Positions 7,701 to 9,269 of a stretch of 9,269 bases of DNA are shown here, piece after piece. Within the stretch, counting starts at the first letter, position 1, and the number at the start of each line of letters is the position of its first letter. A program made the translations under genes and the position numbers. The stretch comes from Ignavibacteria bacterium (lineage in GTDB: Bacteria > Bacteroidota > Ignavibacteria > Kapaibacteriales > UBA4661): contig JAAFHM010000176.1 of NCBI GenBank assembly GCA_013298375.1, positions 1 to 9,269 on the forward strand, given 5' to 3'. Below the pieces are notes generated by a model. The model worked only from the letters and a program-made list of their open reading frames with translations, ran no database searches and was not told the DNA's origin.

Positions 7701-7937
7701 ATGCTCAACTTTCCCGTGCGGCTGAATAACAAACTCATGTCGCTCGGCAGCATGGTTGCTGGCTCGGACAACCGTCCGACAAAACAAATGATGGATATGT
7801 TTCTGGATTTGACGGCACGAATTGAGGTGCAGCTTGCGCGGTTGAAACAGATTTTGGGCGAGGGCTTGCAGAAATTCAACAAAGCGGCTGTGGAGCAGGG
7901 TTCTATGCCTGTTCAGATGGAGGAGAAGCAGCCGTAA
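4710..7937 (+). CDS. Exported BNR/Asp-box VPS10-like beta-propeller protein
   Basis: The 1075-aa product begins with a signal peptide (MFHRFISFVGAVIMLLPMLF..., likely cut after A26, LPA|QQSP). Residues about 40-740 form sialidase/VPS10-style propellers with ten Asp-box motifs (S/T-x-D-x-G-x-T/S-W): KTTDGGANW 78-86, RTTDAGATW 133-141, RSSDGGTTW 184-192, KSTDGGDTW 242-250, RSDDAGKTW 292-300, KSVDGGKTF 338-346, SQNGGKTW near 380, RSKDEGMSW 523-531, VTRDNGKTW 590-598 and KTSDYGKTW 645-653. GPYRGGRS near 47 and ATHGRSFWVLDD near 727-738 are family landmarks. An Ig-like segment (about 850-910) and a helical, possibly coiled C-terminal region follow. The family is often labelled glycosyl hydrolase, but no catalytic site is visible and the substrate is unknown. 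A TTG at 4668 would extend the frame; the ATG at 4710 is preferred because it leads straight into the signal peptide. No Por-type sorting domain is seen. Confidence 0.9.
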   Translation: MFHRFISFVGAVIMLLPMLFRTNLPAQQSPQATPEKLFAKMEWRNVGPYRGGRSLTAVGHATQPLTYYFGATGGGVWKTTDGGANWACVSDKFFGSSSVGAIAIAPSDPNVLFAGMGETDIRGNIAMGDGVYRTTDAGATWKHVGLKETQSIAKIVIHPQNPDVVYVAAMGHVFGQNKERGIYRSSDGGTTWKQILYKNEKTGAINLAMDPANPRILYAAMWQAYRAPHEMSSGGEGSGIWKSTDGGDTWTDITRNAGLPKGVIGKIGLSVSPVSGNLIWAMIENDNGGLFRSDDAGKTWTRTTDDRSLRQRAWYYSRIFADPKNPETVYATNVNFHKSVDGGKTFKTIRSMHGDTHDLWLDPNNPDRVILADDGGASISQNGGKTWTALDIPTSQFYHVQVDNQTPYRIYGAQQDNTSVSISSRSGSGEIGVRDWFPTAGGESGYITPHPTKPHIIFGGSYGGFMTKHNILTEQQQNVSPFPEEVIGEPSSNRKYRFQWTYPIVFSPHDVNTLYATAQVVFRSKDEGMSWEIISPDLTRNDKSKQAASGGPITKDNTGVETYNTIFTFAESPVEQGVLWTGSDCGLIHVTRDNGKTWQNVTPPSKDLPDLALISMIECSPHDKGTVYVAANRYKLDDQKPYIFKTSDYGKTWTRMTTGIPEGAFVRVVREDPNKRGLLYAGTETGVYVAFNGTSTNALWQPLQLNLPVTPIHDLVLQKRENDLVVATHGRSFWVLDDVTPLHQIMDGKVKASDNALFAPRPAYRWSPPDFDLPLGLATGANLPDGVHISYNLKEKTADSVALDFLTEKGDMIISYSNKRDRKGKSVKESTEFYPNPEEKRSDVIMTGEGMNRFVWNMRYPDAVEVPGALSWGGSVIGPKAPPGKYQVRLTIAGKVVATQPFEIRKDPRVEATEADFIAQFDLLQKINAKVTETHKTINSLRDLKKQVTASVDRLSPDADKPTAKGIALKEASKPLVDSVNAVENELIQTKIKSSQDMLNFPVRLNNKLMSLGSMVAGSDNRPTKQMMDMFLDLTARIEVQLARLKQILGEGLQKFNKAAVEQGSMPVQMEEKQP

Positions 7938-7994
7938 ATATTGCTCGTTTGCCGATAATAAATTTCAGGTAAAAATAAGATTCTATCTATAGAG

Positions 7995-8006
7995 CTTGAA
8001 TTCAAG
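7995..8006. repeat. 12-bp perfect palindrome CTTGAATTCAAG, copy 1
   Basis: CTTGAATTCAAG is its own reverse complement and recurs identically at 8152-8163. The two copies start 157 bp apart, very close to 15 helical turns, so they would lie on the same face of the DNA. Sequence beyond the palindrome is not shared. It may be a dimeric protein binding site or the end of a short repeat element. Confidence 0.6.
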
Positions 8007-8018
8007 ACAGAGAATTGG

Positions 8019-8077
8019 TGCGGTGTTGAGAGAATATTATTTTGCCGATATGCGAAAATGCTCTCAACTTTCACGCA
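8019..8077. repeat. Long imperfect hairpin between the two palindromes
   Basis: GTTGAGAG 8025-8032 pairs perfectly with CTCTCAAC 8061-8068. Inside, ATTTTGC 8039-8045 pairs with 8052-8059 with one bulged G (loop CGATAT). Outside, TGCG 8019-8022 pairs with CGCA 8074-8077 across a small internal loop. The total is about 19 pairs. No T-tract follows on either strand, so it is not a standard terminator, although it could protect the 3' end of the propeller mRNA. Confidence 0.5.
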
Positions 8078-8151
8078 GAGCAAACTTAGTTGTTTCTATC
8101 CACCAAGTCAGTATCAAAGCCAAATACGAAAATTGCTTTTCGCACTTACAA

Positions 8152-8163
8152 CTTGAATTCAAG
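8152..8163. repeat. 12-bp perfect palindrome CTTGAATTCAAG, copy 2
   Basis: This copy is identical to 7995-8006. It lies 9 nt after the perfect hairpin 8127-8142 and 8 nt before the left arm of the 8172-8270 inverted repeat, in a tight cluster of symmetric sequences. Confidence 0.6.
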
Positions 8164-8171
8164 CCTTATAA

Positions 8172-8270
8172 GGTTGTGGACGCAAATAAGTTAAATTAAA
8201 ATTTCAAAATCATCTTGAAATATCAACAGATTACAAACGAAGATACTTTAACTTTTCACCGTCCACAACC
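8172..8270. repeat. 99-nt nested inverted repeat
   Basis: The outer arms GGTTGTGGACG (8172-8182) and CGTCCACAACC (8260-8270) are perfect 11-bp complements. After a symmetric 5 x 5 nt internal loop, AAGTTAAA 8188-8195 pairs perfectly with TTTAACTT 8247-8254. Inside, ATTTCAA 8201-8207 pairs with TTGAAAT 8215-8221 around a 7-nt loop. This could be a small non-coding RNA, a MITE-like or REP-like repeat, or a bidirectional 3' end. There is no clear flanking target duplication; TTATA occurs on both sides but at unequal distance. Confidence 0.5.
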
Positions 8271-8356
8271 CTGATTTATATAATGTCCATTATCAAAACG
8301 GTATAACAAGCCTGTTCTGGCGATTTCTTGAAAAAATACTTGACTTTACCATAGAA

Positions 8357-8383
8357 ATCCGGCGGCTTCTTCGCCCGTCGGAT
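8357..8383 (-). terminator. Probable terminator of the kinase-regulator operon
   Basis: The hairpin begins 15 nt beyond the response regulator stop on the minus strand. ATCCGGCGG 8357-8365 pairs with CCGTCGGAT 8375-8383 (nine pairs, one G-U, 9-nt loop). Read on the minus strand, it is followed by TTCTATGG, a weak T-tract. It fits an intrinsic terminator only moderately. Confidence 0.45.
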
Positions 8384-8398
8384 GGCTCTCTTCACACC

Positions 8399-9055
8399 TC
8401 AGACAATACCCTGCTCCAACGCAAAGCGCGTAATACCGGCAACATTGCGAACGCCGATTTTTTCAAGAATGTGCTGGCGATGCGAATCAACCGTGCGAAC
8501 ACTGATGAAGAGTTTATCGGCAATCTCCTGCGTGGTCATCTCTTGCGCAATAAGCCGTATGACTTCAATTTCCCGTTTCGATAAAGAGTCCAGTATAGTG
8601 GCTTGCTCAGGGCTTCTTGTGGGAAAAGGCTTGGCGGCGAGTGCGGTGGTGACTTCGGGGCTGAAATATTGCGCTCCTTGCATGAGTGTCGTGAAAGCAA
8701 GAAGCATTTCTTCTTTTGAGGCTGTTTTCAGGATGTAGCCGCTTGCTCCGGCATCAAGCATTTTGCGAATAAAGTGTGCTTCGCGGTGCATGGTTAAGCA
8801 CAAGATTTTGACGTTGGGAAAGCTCTTTTTGAGCCGTGCGCAAAGTTCCGCACCATTGAGGTCGGGCATAGAAAAATCTGTCATCAAAATATCCGGCGAA
8901 TGCAGTGCGATCAGTGCTTCCACATCGTTCGGATGCGATGCAATGCCGACAACGCGCACACCGTCGGACTCAGAAAAAAGGCTTTGAATTGCTAACGAAA
9001 ATAAGCGGTGGTCATCCACCATTACGACGCGAATATGGTGCATAATTGGTATCAT
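8399..9055 (-). CDS. NarL/LuxR-type two-component response regulator
   Basis: The 218-aa DNA-binding regulator has two domains. Residues 5-125 form a receiver with acidic pair D14/D15 (MVDDH), phospho-acceptor D60 (LMTDFSMPDLNG), T88 and K110 (YILKTAS). Residues 158-218 form a LuxR-type helix-turn-helix: LSKREIEVIRLIAQEMTTQEIADKLF followed by SVRTVDSHRQHILEKIGV, the usual recognition helix region. Length and layout match the NarL/FixJ class, which activates transcription after phosphorylation-driven dimerisation. The upstream gene on the same strand is the end of a histidine kinase 37 nt away, so this is a cognate pair. The start could be M1 (9055) or M5 (9043); M1 is listed, but MHHIRVVMVDDH from M5 also fits. 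Targets are unknown; nothing in the window is an obvious regulon member. Confidence 0.95.
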   Translation of the reverse strand: MIPIMHHIRVVMVDDHRLFSLAIQSLFSESDGVRVVGIASHPNDVEALIALHSPDILMTDFSMPDLNGAELCARLKKSFPNVKILCLTMHREAHFIRKMLDAGASGYILKTASKEEMLLAFTTLMQGAQYFSPEVTTALAAKPFPTRSPEQATILDSLSKREIEVIRLIAQEMTTQEIADKLFISVRTVDSHRQHILEKIGVRNVAGITRFALEQGIV

Positions 9056-9080
9056 CGGTGAATTCAGTTTCCATCAAAAA

Positions 9081-9087
9081 TCCTCTC
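9081..9087 (-). promoter_or_regulatory. Strong Shine-Dalgarno-like GAGAGGA in the kinase-regulator gap
   Basis: On the minus strand GAGAGGA is followed after 6 nt by an ATG (9074-9072). That ATG is not in frame with the response regulator; it opens a 20-codon frame (9074-9012) that overlaps the regulator start. It is the clearest ribosome-site-like sequence in a window where other genes lack one. It may recruit ribosomes for coupled translation of the regulator, or be chance. Confidence 0.3.
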
Positions 9088-9092
9088 AATTT

Positions 9093-9269
9093 CTACGTGC
9101 CAGAGCGCAGCTTGGCTTCAGGAAAAAGCGCAATAAATGTTGCCCCCACCTGCCCATCCGAAGCAGCGCTTTCACACCACACTCTGCCGTGCATTGCCTC
9201 CATCATCTTTTTGACAATCGACAGCCCCAAGCCCGTTGAGTGTTCATTGCCTGTCGGACGAGTAGAAAG
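9093..9269 (-). CDS. Histidine kinase, C-terminal end of ATPase domain
   Basis: The frame is open to the right edge, so only the last 58 residues are present. They begin LSTRPTGNEHSTGLGLSIVKK, which contains the G2 ATP-lid motif GLGL of a HATPase_c domain. They continue with MMEAMHGRVWCES...GATFIALFP, the final strands of the Bergerat fold, and end eight residues later at RSGT. This is the usual C-terminus of an HPK kinase, with no receiver attached. The response regulator begins 37 nt downstream on the same strand, so the two form an operon and a signalling pair. The sensor part, and hence the stimulus, is outside the window. The STRPTGNEHSTGLGL form is common in kinases of Bacteroidota/Chlorobiota-like bacteria (from memory, not searched). 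Confidence 0.93.
   Translation of the reverse strand, partial: LSTRPTGNEHSTGLGLSIVKKMMEAMHGRVWCESAASDGQVGATFIALFPEAKLRSGT

Larger units (their letters stand above)
7938..8398. other. Structured convergent intergenic region without a convincing gene
   Basis: This 461-nt gap separates the propeller gene (+) from the response regulator (-), whose 3' ends face each other. It is visibly more AT-rich than its surroundings. It holds two identical 12-bp palindromes, a hairpin at 8019-8077, a small perfect hairpin at 8127-8142 (CGAAAA, loop TTGC, TTTTCG), a nested inverted repeat at 8172-8270, a small palindrome ATAATG-TC-CATTAT at 8280-8293 and a terminator-like hairpin at 8357-8383. A 67-codon frame with a TTG start (7996-8199) crosses several of these and is not recognised. 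No promoter or T-rich terminator for the propeller gene is evident. Confidence 0.6.

Noticed and set aside
7996..8199. 67-codon frame with TTG start in the convergent gap
   Set aside because: It starts inside one palindrome, runs through hairpins and the second palindrome, has no ribosome site and no family I recognise; it might be a gene remnant, but support is too weak to list.
8329..8357. TTGAAA, 17 nt, ATAGAA as a plus-strand promoter
   Set aside because: The -10 match is poor, it would only read antisense into the regulator gene, and the lineage may not use this consensus.
1..9269. CRISPR array, tRNA or rRNA genes
   Set aside because: No regularly spaced direct repeats, cloverleaf or rRNA-like segments were found by eye.

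Overview
The window looks like bacterial chromosome from the Bacteroidota/Chlorobiota (FCB) side of the tree. The grounds are a signal-peptide beta-barrel candidate, a very large secreted BNR/VPS10-type propeller protein, a receiver-histidine kinase hybrid, and the near absence of Shine-Dalgarno sequences before most starts. This placement is inferred from gene style; there is no marker gene that fixes the taxon.

Layout. Positions 1-2464 (+ strand) hold the end of a stand-alone CheY-like receiver, a sensor-less REC-HisKA-HATPase hybrid kinase, and, 18 nt later, a probable outer-membrane protein of unknown function. The 206-nt gap before the next gene holds three end-to-end hairpins (2492-2606), the most unusual non-coding structure here. 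Next come rpe (ribulose-phosphate 3-epimerase, 2671-3357) and an insertion of the IS200/IS605 or IS607 type carrying an apparently intact stand-alone tnpB (3434-4624). The folded 3' end of this insertion is a good candidate for its guide RNA (omega/reRNA). It sits just in front of a 1075-aa exported Asp-box propeller protein (4710-7937).

The 461-nt convergent intergenic region 7938-8398 has no convincing gene but is dense in symmetry: two identical 12-bp palindromes 157 bp apart, a 59-nt hairpin, a 99-nt nested inverted repeat and smaller hairpins. On the minus strand, entering from the right edge, lie the C-terminus of a histidine kinase (9269-9093) and a NarL/LuxR-type response regulator (9055-8399), a classical two-component pair with a probable terminator at 8383-8357.

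Two signalling modules therefore flank a metabolic gene, a TnpB element and a large secreted protein. I see no CRISPR array, tRNA or rRNA. The candidates for something undescribed are the three-hairpin RNA before rpe, the structured convergent intergenic region, and the TnpB guide RNA whose guide would come from the leader of the propeller gene.
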